Source: Elgaria multicarinata webbii
Taxonomy: Eukaryota > Chordata > Lepidosauria > Squamata > Anguidae
Direction: 5' to 3'
Length of the DNA stretch: 64,000 nucleotides
NCBI RefSeq assembly: GCF_023053635.1
Contig: NC_086178.1
Coordinates: 36,998,726 to 37,062,725 of the forward strand
The notes under the pieces are model-generated. The model saw only the letters and a list, made by a program, of their open reading frames with translations. It did no database searches and was not told the origin of the DNA. The number at the start of each line of letters is the position of its first letter. Position 1 is the first letter of the stretch. The translations under genes and the position numbers were made by a program. Positions 1 to 12,621 of this stretch are shown here, in pieces.

Positions 1-245
1 TAAGTTGATGAATCTCTCCCGGCAGGCCATTCCACAGTCTGGGAGTGGCAGAAGAGGACGTGGTCCTCTGCGTAATGGTTGTCAGCCTTGTTTTTGTTGG
101 CTGGAGTAAATTCTTCCCAGGGGACCTGAGTGTGCAGGGCGGATTGTACAGGAGAAGGCGATCCCGCAGGTAACCTATATCTACCATGTAGGGCTTTAAA
201 GGTAATAACCATCACTTTATACTTCAACTAATTGGCAGCCAGTGA
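1..245 (-). mobile_element. L2/CR1-like LINE fragment (end of ORF2)
   Basis: The minus-strand translation resembles the C-terminal end of LINE ORF2: KVMVITFKALHG, then WNGLPGE. It is cut by the window edge, 5' truncated and decayed. Confidence 0.55.
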
Positions 246-761
246 AGTGATTTTAAGGTTTTGGTTTTTTGTAAACTGCCAAGAGTGATTTGGCTATTGG
301 GTGGTGTAGAAATGTAATTAATCCTTATCCTCATCCATCATGTTTAGTCGTATTTATAAAATCTGTCATTTCCTTTCAGCCAAGAAGCCTTTCCATAATG
401 ATCTATGTGTTGATGGAGGTGAAATATCATTTTTATTCCTGTTTGCATAGTCAATAAATTGTTTCCATGACACACAAAAATTGTCTCTGAATAATTCCGA
501 TCTTACGTGCCTAATTTGCTTTGTTACTTTTCCATAGTCTGTTTCTCTGTTGAACTATGATTGTCTCTTCTTTTTTCCAGGAGAACCCTACACTGTCCCC
601 AATCTATATCACTACTTCCCTGCCCTGCAAAGCTGCTATTACTCCTGCAGAGGGAGAAATACAAGTACAGATATTATTCCCAATTTGTTCACTTTAGGGA
701 TAACAGTGGGGGAAGGGGGGTACAAGATTACTTAAATCAGTGGGACTGTGTATTTTACTTT

Positions 762-890
762 ATTTTTATTTATTTATTTATTTATTACATTTATATCCTG
801 CCTTTTTTCCTCCAAGGAACCCAAGGCAGGGTACATAATCTTCCTCCTCTCCATTTTATTCTCACAACAACAACCCTGTAACGTAGGGCC
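762..890 (-). mobile_element. tRNA-derived SINE, 3' half
   Basis: An ATTTATTTATTT tail is followed by the reverse complement of the SINE body (CCTTTTTTCCTCCAAGGAAC and CCATTTTATTCTCACAACAA). The full-length copy at 17989-18228 has the same body. Confidence 0.6.
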
Positions 891-949
891 GCCCCCTGAA
901 GCTGCAAACAAAACAGTTGAGGACTTAACCTGGTTGAGGACTTAGCCTG

Positions 950-1345
950 ACTTTTTTGTCTGGAGTACAGCAAGGACAGCACATTGCCATGTGTCACTTT
1001 GCTCCAGGGTCACAGCAGAGGTGTGTCCAGGTGAATGGTGACCCCTGATTGGTCACCATCTGCCCAGGCAGCGGGGAGGGTTGGGCAGGTGAGCTGAGTG
1101 GTCAGAACACCCCTCCGCTGTCTCTGAGGTGGGGAGAAGAATCTCCCTTTTGGAAAGTTCTTGACAAAGCCAGGGAGGGTCAAGCAGCAGCGGTGGTGGC
1201 GGCAACAGTGGCTCCCCCCCAGTGATGATCCATATAAACCCCATGTTCACTCCTGCATGTGGGGATAACATGGCACAACCCTGCAGGAGTGAACCCTGCA
1301 GGTTTTGGGGGCTCACGGCGCAAGACAGCCCCAATGATTTGAAGT
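950..1345. mobile_element. non-autonomous DNA transposon remnant
   Basis: Shares blocks with 12720-12990 (for example GATTGGTCACC and the CCC-GGGCAG region). No ends are clear. Confidence 0.3.
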
Positions 1346-1388
1346 AAATGGCAAACAAAGAAAAGGAAATTGATAAAAATCCACACTG

Positions 1389-2255
1389 TAATTTATTTAT
1401 TTATTTATTTATAATATTTATATACCACTCCATATCTAAAATAGATTCTGGAGTGGTGAACATCGGAACGAAACAGTAAAAAGATTAAAACAGCATATTA
1501 AAATTGTTCAATTAAAAAAACGCAGTAAAAACAGTGGCTGGTCAGTTGAGGTATGCTTTCTGGAAAAGATCTGTTTTCAGGGAGTGCTGGAAGCAGCACA
1601 GTGGTGGTGCATGCCTGACCTCCAGGAGCAGGGAATTCCAAAGAAAAGGTCCCACCACCCTAAAGGCTCTTCTTCTGGTGGGCTCCAATCAACCCATAGG
1701 TCCTTGTAGAACCACCAGGAGCAGGCCCTCTAATGACCTCAGTGACCGGGCAGGTTGGTAAGGGAGAAGGCGCTCTCTCAGGTATCCTGGTCCCAAGTTG
1801 TTTAGGGCTTTGTACACAAGTACTAGAACCTTAAACCTGGCCCGGTAGCCAACTGGCAGTCAGTGCAGTTCCCTCAGCAAAAGAGCTACATGCTGAAAAG
1901 GAGGCAGCTCTTGATAACGGCTGAGCTGCTGAGTTCAGCGCCAGCTCCAGCTTCCAGGGCAGCCTCACGGAGAGTGCATTGCAGTAACGCAGTCTTAAGG
2001 TTACTAATGCCTGTACCACTGTGGCCAAGCTATCCCTGTCCAGAAGTGGCTGTAGCTGGAGAGCCAGCCAAAGCTGGTAAAAGACACTCCGAGCCGCTGC
2101 GGCCACTTGGACTTCCAGCAACAACGATGGCTCAGTCAGTACCCCCAAACTATGAACCTGATCTTTCGAGGGAGTGCAGCCCTGTCCAGAACAGGCAGTG
2201 AAGCCTTTCTCCTGGACTCAGGAACCATTCACCCACAGGGCTTCCGTCTCGTAGC
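1389..2255 (-). mobile_element. L2-like LINE fragment, 3' part of ORF2 and 3' end
   Basis: The minus strand translates to a typical LINE ORF2 C-terminal stretch: LLDRDSLATVVQALVTLRLR, then YCNALSVRLPWKLELA, with SRLDYCNAL the usual form. A TTTATTTATTTA block at 1389-1411 is the 3' tail. It is decayed in several places and cannot be active. Confidence 0.75.
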
Positions 2256-2811
2256 TTTGATTTTGTATGCAATGCTGTATCTAAGTGTTAATGCAGTGTG
2301 ATCAAGATGACAATATCTATGACAGGGAGATGGGGACATATTCATGTAGAATACTCTCTCTTTTTTTCTTTTACACACATATTCTTTCTGAAATTGCATC
2401 CTCAAAATGCACACCCGTGAAGGGCCCCTTTGTGGTCCAAAATACATAAGGTGTTTTTAATGGTTTCTTCACCTTTCTATGGAACTTTTTGTGCTGTGCT
2501 AATTTGGGGAGCTTACATAACAGCATGCGTTGCATTTCTTAAGATCTCTTGGCTACAGTCAGACATATTGTCACATTGGAAAGGGGAAATATAGTATATG
2601 TCAGGTATGCAGTATTATAAACCTACGTTTGTTGAAGAAGGACTGTGAATTCGTTATATATTAACAACATAGATTTTGATGAGTATGCCTAGGAATAACG
2701 TGTCACATGTTGGGAATTCACTCGGAGGTACATATTCTGCCAGTTGCAAGGTCCCTCACTGTTTCTTCCACCCTCTGGCTCGGATTCCTTCTCTTCACCA
2801 CTTCAAGGAGA

Positions 2812-3235
2812 TGGCCTCCGTAGAAGAGCAGCTGCTTTGCATGCAAAAGGTCCCAGGTTCAATCCCTTGTCATCTCCAGGTAAGGCTAGGAAAGAATACT
2901 GTCTAAAACACTGGAGAGCCACTGCTAGACAATGTGGACAATACTGGAAGCCAGATTCCGGCTGGACATCAGGAAAAACTTCCTGACTGTTAGAGCAGTA
3001 CAACAATGGAACCAGTTACCTAGGGAGGTCATGGGCTCTCCCACACTAGAGGCATTCAAGAGGCAGCTGGACAATCATTGTCAGGGAAGCGTTATGGTGG
3101 ATTCCTGCATTGAGCAGGGGGTTGGACTTGATGGCCTTATAGGCCCCTTCCAACTCTACTATTCTGTGATTTTTATACCAGGCTAGATTGACCAATTGTC
3201 TGATTCAGTATAAGGCAGCTTAGTGTCTGCCTTCC
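2812..3235 (+). mobile_element. tRNA-derived SINE, split by a CR1 tail
   Basis: The left piece at 2812-2947 has an A-box-like start and B box GGTTCAATCCC, then AGACAATGTGGACAATACTG. The right piece at 3175-3235 resumes with GGCTAGATTGACCAATTGTC and GATTCAGTATAAGGCAGC. The CR1 segment lies between them. Confidence 0.7.
2948..3170 (+). mobile_element. CR1 LINE 3' end inside a SINE
   Basis: Typical CR1 tail: GGACATCAGGAAAAACTTCC, GGAGGTCATGGGCTCTCCC, GGTTGGACTTGATGGCC, CCAACTCTACTATTCTGTGA. Heavily 5' truncated. Confidence 0.8.
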
Positions 3236-3997
3236 TTATTCAGAATCTAAGCTGGCTCTGATAGCTTCCTTCATGTCTCACCTTGCATGCATTGTGATTT
3301 GAAGCATTCACATTTGATGGTTAAGGAAGCAAGTATTTATTCCATATAAACAATAAGATCCAGGTTTTCTTCTCCTGTCTGGATGTCTAACACCCTTTAC
3401 ATCGAGCCACATGCAGCCCTTGGCCTAATTTCAAAACCCCTCTGCATGCGATCAGTTTAGACCTCCAGAAAGAGCAGCCTGTCCCTTCCCTGGAAGCTCA
3501 CCACTGCATGGGAAAGAAGAAGGAAAAAGAGAAAAGGGGGTGATAGAAAGAGCGGGATAAAAAGAGTTGGCAGAAAGAAAAAGAGAAAAAAGAGGACCCA
3601 CCCACTTTGAGCTCTAGCCCCACCCACTGCCAACATGTGGCATCCGACAAATTACTCAAGAGGGAATTTGCAGAAAAATCATTGCCCAGCCTCCTTTGCA
3701 TATATTTCAAACACAATATTTACTATTTGGCTGTTACTAAATCCTTCGTAACTAAAATTTTGTTCTGTAAAGAAATGGTATTTAAACTGTGGTTACTCTT
3801 CTCTTTGCACGCTGGTCTTCTGATCTAACATCTCTTTGTTTGCTTATCCTCCAGAATTACTCCTTGGTTCTATTTGTTCTTGTCAAGCAGGTCTTTCTCC
3901 ACCTGTTCTATACAGCAGTGCTCTGTCTTTCCTGGAAGCAACCCTGCGCTGAGGACAGGAGGAGCTCTAAGGGATGAGCCTCCCAGCAAACATTTAG

Positions 3998-4088
3998 TTA
4001 CAGTGCCATCCCATTCATGCCTACTCAGAAGACCCATTGAGCTCAGTGGGACTTACTCCCAGGTACGTGTATGTAGGATTGCAGCCTA
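3998..4088. mobile_element. short fold-back element (MITE, TIR GCAATCC/GGATTGC type)
   Basis: Starts ACAGTGCCATCCCATTCATG and ends GTAGGATTGCAGCC around CTACTCAGAAG...CTTACTCCCAGG. Diverged copies of the same plan occur near 11100, 13960, 26400, 28130, 50540, 58190 and 63000. Confidence 0.5.
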
Positions 4089-4333
4089 GTCAGGCAACCT
4101 GTGCCTGGTTACCTGGAAGTGACTCCTACGGTGTTCAGTGAGACTTTCTCCAAAGTAAGTGTGCATCAGTGAGCTTTCCTTGTGTTCTTTGCAGTCAATC
4201 TTTACCTTCACCTTTTAGAGGATGAGAAGAACAAAGGAAGAGGCAAGCCAATCATTTATTATGTGACGATTGCCCAATGCATTGCAACCACTGATCTTCC
4301 TTAAGGGCAAAAGGTCTTCATTTAGGTACACCA

Positions 4334-4744
4334 GGGGCGTGTCTTTATGACAATGCTTTGCTGCTTGGTTCCCACAAAACGATAAATCCTGATGGCAGGA
4401 GGGAGCATGGGCTATCCAGCTGGAAACGCTCCGGCGCTGGTGACCATTTGGCTAATGGAGCCCGCCCCCTGCCCCCTGCCCTCTCTTCCCACGCTCACCC
4501 GGACCTACGCTGGGCTTCGATCCGTCCCACCCCCGGGAATGCCCACACCAACAAATGGAGGAAAGAATGTGGTGACCTCGCAGCAACTTTAAAAATCGCA
4601 GTATATTGACACCACAAAAAAAAAAAAAAACCCACTTTCAGGGGGAGAAGCCCAATGTGGCTGTGAGTTGGCAGCTGCATCACGTAAACAACGCAGTGCC
4701 ATTGTGCAGCCAGAATGGGTAAACAGGACATATAGACAAGCCCC
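4334..4744. mobile_element. non-autonomous DNA transposon (TIR GGGGC[GT]TGTCT[AT]TATG)
   Basis: The left end GGGGCGTGTCTTTATG and the right end CATATAGACAAGCCCC are inverted repeats. The interior shares blocks with 16956-17388 (opposite orientation) and 26444-26760. No transposase coding remains. Confidence 0.65.
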
Positions 4745-4765
4745 AGATTAAACATCACCTAGGAA

Positions 4766-4922
4766 CATGTTAAGCTATGTTGTACTGAGCCAGACCATTA
4801 GTCCATCAAGCTCAGTATTGTCTACACTGACTGGCAGAGGTTCTCCAGGTTTCAGAGAGCCCTACCTGGAGACACAAGGATTACAAAGCATGTACTGCCT
4901 TGCTGAGCTATAGCCCTTCCCC
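4766..4922 (-). mobile_element. tRNA-derived SINE, near full length
   Basis: In the minus sense it begins AAGGGCTATAGCTCAG (A box) and runs through CTCCAGGTAGGGCT to GACAATACTGAGCTTGATGG and CTGGCTCAGTAC. Confidence 0.75.
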
Positions 4923-5404
4923 TTACGTTATTAGTGACAATGAGCATAAGACACATGAACACAGACACACACACACACCACAGGGAACATTTTCAAGAAT
5001 GGGAACTACTGGCAGGGTACAGTTGCTTTAAGGCGGGGGTGTTAAAACTCTTTTGGGCTGAGTGCCAAACGCCATTTTGGAGAAGCTCTAGGGACTTCCA
5101 GTGGTGGGCAGGGCAAAAGGGTTGGAGTCCAAAAATACCAGCATATTTTAATTTAAAGCTCTCTCTGCCATTATCTAAGCCCTAGGAGATATATTTCAAC
5201 TTTTTAGAAGTGGCGCACTGCACAAAAGCTGGAAACTACCAAATGATCAGTGGTTTGAGGAAAGGCAGTTGGGCCAGGGGAAGGGGGCATCCCATTCAGG
5301 GACTCCCACACAGGAAACCACCTTCACTTATATCAGCCTGCCCATACCTTGAGATCAGCAAGAGAGTGCTTTCTCCTTTACCCACCTGTGAAGGCAGTTA
5401 GGTG

Positions 5405-5690
5405 GCTGACTATATGAGATAGGGCCTTTTCTGCAGTGGCCCCACATTTCTGGAATAAGTTGCCATCAGGGGTCTGCCAGGCCCAATCACTGGAGTCATT
5501 TAAGAAGGCCATAAAAACCAACCACTTTACTCTGGCCTTCCCCTGATTTACATCTATCAAGCTTTGTTTTTCGGATGTTTGCTGCTGTTGCTGTTTTTAC
5601 TGTTTTTATTATGTGAGTGTTATTTCACGCTGCCTTGGAAGGTCTCCTGTCCTGAAAGGTGGCAAAGATATATTTTAAATATTATTAATC
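5405..5690 (+). mobile_element. L2-like LINE 3' end
   Basis: The ORF2 end pattern (GGGCCTTTTCTGCAGTGGCC, GGAATAAGTTGCCATCAGGG) is followed by a T-rich 3' UTR. Confidence 0.6.
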
Positions 5691-5929
5691 ATCCCAGAGT
5701 GCCGGATTGGAACCATAGGCCTGAGGTTCTGCACACTTTCCTTAAGATGTAATATGTGCCTATTTTTGATGCTAATGAGAACTGGTTGAGACTGGTTACC
5801 CTCACAAGCTCACTGGTTCAAGGAGAAGCCAATTCTGGAGAGAATTCCACACGACACAGTGAATAATGTCTCTACAATTTAATAAATACATTATTTTTAA
5901 AAATTATTTTTTTTTTAATTATTTGATGG

Positions 5930-6290
5930 TGTGGGATAGTGCTTGGACTGGGACTCAGGAGACCTGGGTTCTAATATCCACTCTTCCATGAAGCTAACTG
6001 GGGGGGGGGGATCTACACTACTGCTTTTAAAGCACTTTAAAGCACTTTAAAGCACTTTGAAAACGTTTTGAAACCTGTATATGCAGTGTGTCCTGAGCCC
6101 CAACAGTTGTCAAAACTGTTATAAAGCGCTTTAAAGCAGTAGTGTAGATCCCCCTGGATGACTCTCAACTTAAGCTACCATTCGAGGTTGTTTTGAGGAC
6201 AAAATGGAGAGAAGGAGGATCATGTAAGTCTCAGATTCCTTGCAAGAGGGCAAAGGGTGGGATATAAATGTAAAAATAAATAAATAAGAA
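5930..6290 (+). mobile_element. tRNA-derived SINE split by a MITE
   Basis: The left piece runs GGAGACCTGGGTTCTAATAT to CCATGAAGCTAACTGG. The right piece resumes GATGACTCTCAACTTAAGC and ends GGGTGGGATATAAATG with an AAATAAATAAATAA tail. Confidence 0.65.
6003..6155. mobile_element. MITE with TIR GGGGGATCTACACTACTGC, inserted in a SINE
   Basis: The ends GGGGATCTACACTACTGC and GCAGTAGTGTAGATCCCC are near-perfect inverted repeats. A short internal repeat AAAGCACTTT occurs in tandem. Relatives are at 19063-19194 and 29706-29834. Confidence 0.7.
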
Positions 6291-6309
6291 GTCTTGCTTC
6301 TTCATAGAG

Positions 6310-6475
6310 AAAACAGCACATGAACAAGGAAGAGGAAAGGGGGGATGAGAATCAACAGAGAAAGGAAAAGAAGGAGGCAGGAAGAAGGGAAGGAAAATAG
6401 GAGAGTAAAGGGGAAAGGAAAACAAGGGGGAGACAGATGAAGAAAAATGGAAATTGCCTGGCAAAGAAGAGGGTA
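6310..6475 (+). repeat. purine-rich tract
   Basis: About 165 bases made almost wholly of A and G (blocks of GGAAGAGGAAAGGGGGGATG type). No gene is seen around it. Confidence 0.7.
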
Positions 6476-9400
6476 CAAGGAGATTTGCGGAGGGTGGGTA
6501 GTAACTCCTTTCCCTAATCAAGTCGGGGAATAAACTTCATCCCCTTCCTAAAATATAACTTGAGGATTGATTGGCCTCCCCACCCCACAATTATATTATG
6601 GTGACTACAGTTTGCTCCTGTGACAAAATGGCTATCATCCTTTTAAAATACGTTGGATGTTCTATTTATATTTACTGTTGTGGTACACTACAGTTTAATA
6701 GATTTTGCTTAAACAGTGCTGCAGTGTAGTCCAGTGTTATTATCCTGGCTCCTATCGAGTTTGTTTTGTTCCTAGGGAAATTCAGAGAAGGGAAGGGAAC
6801 TACAAACTAGATGTAACTAACCTTTCCCCCCCTCCAAACACCAATTTTGCAATCAAAATCCAAGTGTGTGTTTTAATTAAAGTTTTATAAATGTTACAGA
6901 ATCTAAAAATATCAACAAACCGAAGGTTATTGCGTGTGAATAATACATCACACATAGCGCAGTCATCATAGTCATAATATCCAAACAAAAGATTATTGAG
7001 AGCAATTGTGCAAATAACACATCACATGTAGCAGAGTCATCCCAATCTTAATATCCATGGGATTTTTAGGCAAGATGTATTTCCAGAACAGCATTTGAGG
7101 TGGCGAGGTGGGGAGGGTAGAGCAACCCTGATTTGATTGCATGTATAATTGCATCAAGATTCTTTTCGTATGATGTTTTACTTGTGTGCATTTGTGCTCT
7201 TGCGCAATGGTAAAACACCGCAAACAGAATGCAAACATATATACAGTCACATTGAAATTGCTTTTTTTTTTTTTTGCAATGTTCTATCAATGGGCACAAA
7301 TGCATCAATAGCACAGGGGCAGGCATGAATGAACCAAGGGAACTGAAAGATGTTGCGCACTGTGTATTGCCAGCTCTCTCTTTGAAATGCAGAATCAACA
7401 AAAATGAAATAATAAACGTAGGATTCCTAATGCATGGTTCCATTTCAGAAACAAGGGACAAAATGCAATATAAGTCCTTCTTAGAATAGACCCATTTAAA
7501 TGAATGGGACTCAAGATGAACTCCAGTCATTCATTTCAATTCATTTAAGTAGGAATTACATTGGATTTTACTCAAGACCAAGAAACAGAGTTCTGTTTTA
7601 TAGAGGACAGTCGTCTACCTTCAAAGGATGCCTATTTTGAAGGGTTGTCCTCTCCAGTTTTGGCTTAAAGATGAAGACCTGTAAGAACTGTCATCAACGG
7701 TTAGCACCTGGTCAGCAGATTGAACAGGCAGGCACACAGGTCACCCAGTCACAGACTTCCTTACTATGCACAGGCGTGCGCAAGGGGTGTGCCCAGGCAC
7801 ACCCTAATGTCTCAAGCAATAAGCACCGAATTGAGGGGGACATTGAGTAGGGATCCAGAAGGGAAGCAAGACACAGCAAGAATGGTCCTCCGACTGCTCC
7901 ACCCCCACCGCCCCTGACAGCGTGCTGTTGTTCCCGCAGCAGGAGCGAAAAGGAATCGCTCTGCTGGGAGTCTCCCTGCCAGGAGCAATGCTGGGCCCTT
8001 CTGCAGTCAGGCAAGCCAAACACGGAAAAGGGCATCAATATCTACAGTGTTTAATAAATCAATCAATAGAAATAATGTCCTTTGTGACTGAGTATTCAAT
8101 AAATGTTCCCCTTTAAAAAAAAATCCCTGGGTGCACATCCTAATGAAATGTGCTGCACACACCTATGATACTATGGCGAGATGTACTGGGTTTCTATTTA
8201 AATTATAATAATTTTTAAATTTGCATCTGTACATATAAATTGGTGCATGTGAATTTTATGCAAATCACTGTCCTCTTCTTTGGTGATTCATAAATAGCCA
8301 CCCTAAGAAATACAGAACTCAAAAAAATCTGGGAAGAGATCCAGTTGAAGAGAACTTTGGAAACATCCCTGTTTGCTCATCAGGATTGATCTTCCCCTGC
8401 AGTGCACAGATGTAGTGTGCATTGAATGTTGTCTAGGGTGGATTCTGTTTGGCTATGGTGCTGGCAATACCCAACAGGCCTGACCACCATCCTGCATGCC
8501 CAACCAAACTCTAGAAATCTGTGCAGCGTCATACAGAGACCCCATGGCAGACATGCTGACACGTGTCCCAGTTTCTCAGGCAAGTACGCATTCTGGCAAA
8601 CTGACACAGGATACCCAAATCAGTGACACTTCTTTATTTCAGGAAATCTCACAGCAAGCACTTAATAGTTACACACTTCAGAAATCATATAGCTGATGGT
8701 CAGTAGCTATAGGCTCCAAAAATTCCAAAACAATCAAAAGCAAATCACTACTACTGAGATGATATCTCCATCAATATAGTCTTCCTGTTGCCATCTGCAT
8801 GGTTCTGAACACAAGGGAAGGTCAATCCATACACGGGTTCCAAATCCGGTCAAGGAAAGGCAATGGGTTCCTAATATGATCCCTCAGGTCAAAGGGGCGA
8901 ATTCTGGAAACACCTAGCAAAGTACCCAAAGAGAGCTAGTCCAACTTCGGATCATTTGTTGGTAATTCCAGGCAATATGGTTAAGGCTTAAACAAAATTA
9001 AGGGAAGGCATAAACTCACAGACGCAAGGAGTCTACCGCTACCACTTTTGTATTGGCATCACTATGCCGCTTGAGCCTAAGCAGAGGAAAATCCAACAGT
9101 CATAGATCAAACTCAGTCTGCCGGTACACTGAGCTGATGATAAGCAAAGACACACAACCCACAGCAAACGAGAGTTCAAGACTATGAAAAGCTTCACAGT
9201 ACTTTTCATGGCAAGTTCTTAGCAATGCAAAGTTCCAATTAGAGGAGTCCCTGTGCAGAGTGCCTCCAGAGGCCCAGACAATGATGGATCCAAACAGGGA
9301 GGGGTTTGGGGCATTGCAGATGAGATGTTCCTAGTCAAGGCTCCTCACCTTTTCATCAGCTTGAAAGAGGATCTGTAGGTTTCTCCCAGACTACTTGACA

Positions 9401-10325
9401 GATAAGGGCTTTTGCCTTTTCAGCAAAGCCCCTGTCCAAACTGGGTGGCACTGCTCAGTGCACCAAGATGACGTTTCGGTCTGGGTGATCCTTCTGCAAA
9501 CCCCCACCCTTTCTCTGCCAGATTCTCACAGAGAGCTGCTTCTTTCCAAAGCTGAAGCCAGCAGGTGGATGGGGAGTAGGACAACTCCACCTGGCTCTGC
9601 TACATTGACAGAGAGGAGCTCACACAAACATTCCAGAAGTCAAAGATGCTCAAACCCTACCAGACTACTTCAAAATAAATTGTAGTTACAAGGCCCCACA
9701 GCAGTGCCGAAACTATTTCATGCAGGCCTTCTCTCCAGACAAACCTATGCAGAAAAGGTGGTTCCCTGATGATAGGAAGATTACAAGCCACTTTAGAGCA
9801 ATTGCTTTGGAGCATTTTTTCCTTGGTGGCAGCCAAATGGGGAGAAGCAAACTGGAAGTCCCCTGCATGGCAGATATTTGCAGAATCCTCAGCGCTTTTG
9901 CACCCAGGCTAAGGAGATATAGGATCTGGCTGTTAATCACTGTGTTAGGTTAGTTAAAGATTGGGAGATGTAGGTTGAAAAGCAATATCCTCAAAGTCTA
10001 ACCTGTTGAAACGCAAAACGTAAGCTATTGCACTGATGGGGTTGTCTTTATTCACAGGGTTCCCATTTTTTTCACTCTTGCTTCCAGGCTTCTCTTTTCT
10101 CTTTCAAGGTCCTGGGCCGAATCTTTATCCCTTGGCTTTGGTCCTGCTCAGCTTTGTATGTAATTCTGGCTCTGGTTCAACAAGCTCATTAGCTTTCAGA
10201 AGCAGGTTCATTTTCCTTGCATCAATGCATTTTTGCTCCGCCGTAGCATCATATGAAGTGCTGCTTTCTACCAAATTAACAGTTAGCCGCAACATATAAT
10301 TGATCTGTCTTTTGTAGGTGTATCA

Positions 10326-10356
<31 letters not shown>

Positions 10357-10600
10357 ATATTTATTTATATAGCACCATCTATGTACATGGTGCTGTACAG
10401 AGTAAAACAGTCAATAGCAAGACCCTGCCGCATAGGCTTACATTCTATTAAAATCATAGTAAAGCGATAAGGAGGGGAAGAGAATGCAAACAGGCACTGG
10501 GTAGGGTAAACAGGCACAGGGTAGGGTAAAACTAACAGTATAAAGTCCAAACAGCATCAAGTTTTAAAAGCTTTAGGAAAAAGAAAAGTTTTTAGCTGAG
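10326..10600 (-). mobile_element. (TAA)n-tailed retroposon, 3' end
   Basis: In the minus sense it ends CATGTACATAGATGGTGC, ATATAAATAAATATTAA and (TAA)n. Close copies of the terminal 120 bp occur at 11863-11979 and 41788-41915. Confidence 0.65.
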
Positions 10601-11820
10601 CATCATTCTTCACATTTTAACCATCTTCTTTGTTAACTTCACTGCTTGACGCCTATGTTTCATTTTCAGTTTTGTGCCACGTCATCCATTCTACAGGAGA
10701 CCATGTGGATCATAACAACACAGCCCAACAACAAGGTTAAGTGGAAATTTCAAATTGGAATTGCAGCCTATATTATTCAGATGTTTTCACCATCTCCCCA
10801 CCTCCACCCCCACCCCCGACCTGCCTGCCCCCAACCTCCTCTAGTGCTGAAATTGCTCTTGCCACTACCTTGGTAACAAAGGGCAGATTTTTGTACCTTG
10901 TTCAGACACGCTGATCAAGATACATTTTTAAAGATACATTAGTCCAACATCAGGCCACCTGGCCTAAAATATAACACTTGTAACTCCTTACAAAGGCGGC
11001 AATAGACTTACAGCAAAAAAAAACTATTCATAGCTACTTATAAGCAAGGCCTTGCTTCCATGTAAGTGTGGATGGCACCGTAGCCTAAAACTTATTTTGG
11101 AGAAAGCTCCATTCAATGGACCTTACTTCTTAGTAGACACTGTTAGAGTGCAATCCCATGCATGTTTACTTTGAACTTAGAGTGTCATCCCACGTACCTG
11201 TTTCCCTCTAATTATCCCCTACAGTGCTAAGCTGTCGCCGTTGTTGTTGTTGCTACCAGGTGGCTAGATCCTTTGCATACCAGGAAATGGGTTTAAGGGG
11301 GGAAATGTAAAAAAAATCATAAAAAAATCAACGGATGACCCAATCTGATTCAAATTTGGTATGCTTAAAGCTCTCCTTAATATCTATTACTGTGCCAATT
11401 TTGATGCCTTTATCTTTAAAGCTTATGCAATGTAAGCATTTGCTTAATTTTTCTTCAAATCCTACTCCTGCGCCCCAGTGGCCACTCGGAAAACAACAAA
11501 TGATACTCTCGAAAACTAGTAGCAAAATATAGCACTTCTTTTGGTTAAGAAGCGCAATTAAAGCAGGATGCATGGGAATACTTCGCAATAAAAGCAGGTT
11601 ATTAAGCTGGAAAACTTCAGAGTCCTTTGCCCGCAATTCACAGTGATTGCACAGTATAACACTGGTGTTTCACTGACCTGGGCACCATTTGCCTAATTAC
11701 CCCGCATGGGACTGCTTCTCTTATCCAAACCTGGGCAGTATGGCTTATTGGGGGGCGGGGGTGTTAACAACCCTCAGATAAGATGCCTCTTCTGAAACAA
11801 GCAAACCAGGCTACTGTGTA

Positions 11821-12258
11821 GAGTGACCATATGGAAAGGAGGACGGGGCTCCTGTTTCTTTTAATTATTATTATTATTATTATTATTATTATTTATTTAT
11901 ATAGCACCATCAATGTACATGGTGCTGTACAGATAACACAGTAAATAGCAAGACCCTGCCGCATAGGCTTACAATCTAACAGTTGTATAGAAAAGGGAAT
12001 TTCAGCAGGTGTCATTTGCATGTATGCAGCTGTATCTGGTGAAAGTCCCTCTTCATCACAACAGTTATAGCTGCAAGAGCCCTGATTAGCATGACCAGAT
12101 ACAAAAGAGGGCAAGGCTCTTGCAGCTGTAACTGTTGTGATGAAGAGGGAATTTCACCGGGTGCTGCATGCATGCAAATGACACCTGCTGAAATTCCCTT
12201 TTCTATACAACTGTTAAAGATACAGGAGCCCTGTCCTCCTTTCCATAAGGTCATCCTA
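11821..12258. mobile_element. fold-back DNA transposon of two opposed halves, split by a retroposon
   Basis: The left half (GACCATATGGAAAGGAGGAC, then CAGTTGTATAGAAAAGGG to GACCAGATAC) is mirrored by the right half (CCAGATACAAAAGAGGGC to GTCCTCCTTTCCATAAGGTC). The two halves pair over about 165 bases once the inserted retroposon is left out. Confidence 0.65.
11863..11979 (-). mobile_element. (TAA)n-tailed retroposon 3' end, nested
   Basis: (TTA)n is followed by TATAGCACCATCAATGTACA and TGGTGCTGTACAGATAA, as in the 10326 and 41788 copies. It interrupts the left half of the fold-back element between CTTTTAA and CAGTTGTATAG. Confidence 0.7.
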
Positions 12259-12621
12259 CTACTGTGTTCAGTGAGGCTTACTCTCTAATAAGTGTTTTAG
12301 GATTGAAGCCTCAAGTACTTTGTCACAGAAATTGTTATATAACCCTCCTTTGAAAGTTGGAAGAACTAATCAATAACATCCTTTTCATTCCTCTTTCAAT
12401 TAAATAACACACGGCTTGTATTTCCCATGTGTCCATTATAGGGTTTTTCCCTTTCTTAATATGAATTTATTATACCTTGCTTTTAAATCCACTTCCTAAC
12501 ATTTTCCCTTTGCTGCTGCAAGGACTTCCTTAAAGGAGAGATGAGGGAGCCAGTCTGGTTCTTCTACCAACATGAAGCTATTTTACAAAGGCCTTGGCAC
12601 CATTGTTTGATTATACCAGTC

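Noticed and set aside
2817-2890. tRNA-like A and B boxes, taken for a possible tRNA gene
   Set aside because: Part of a tRNA-derived SINE; no cloverleaf and several family copies in the window.
8570-9700. Possible solo LTR (AATAAA on minus strand near 8633 and a repeat-like style)
   Set aside because: No paired copy, no TG..CA ends and no flanking duplication that I could establish; left unassigned.
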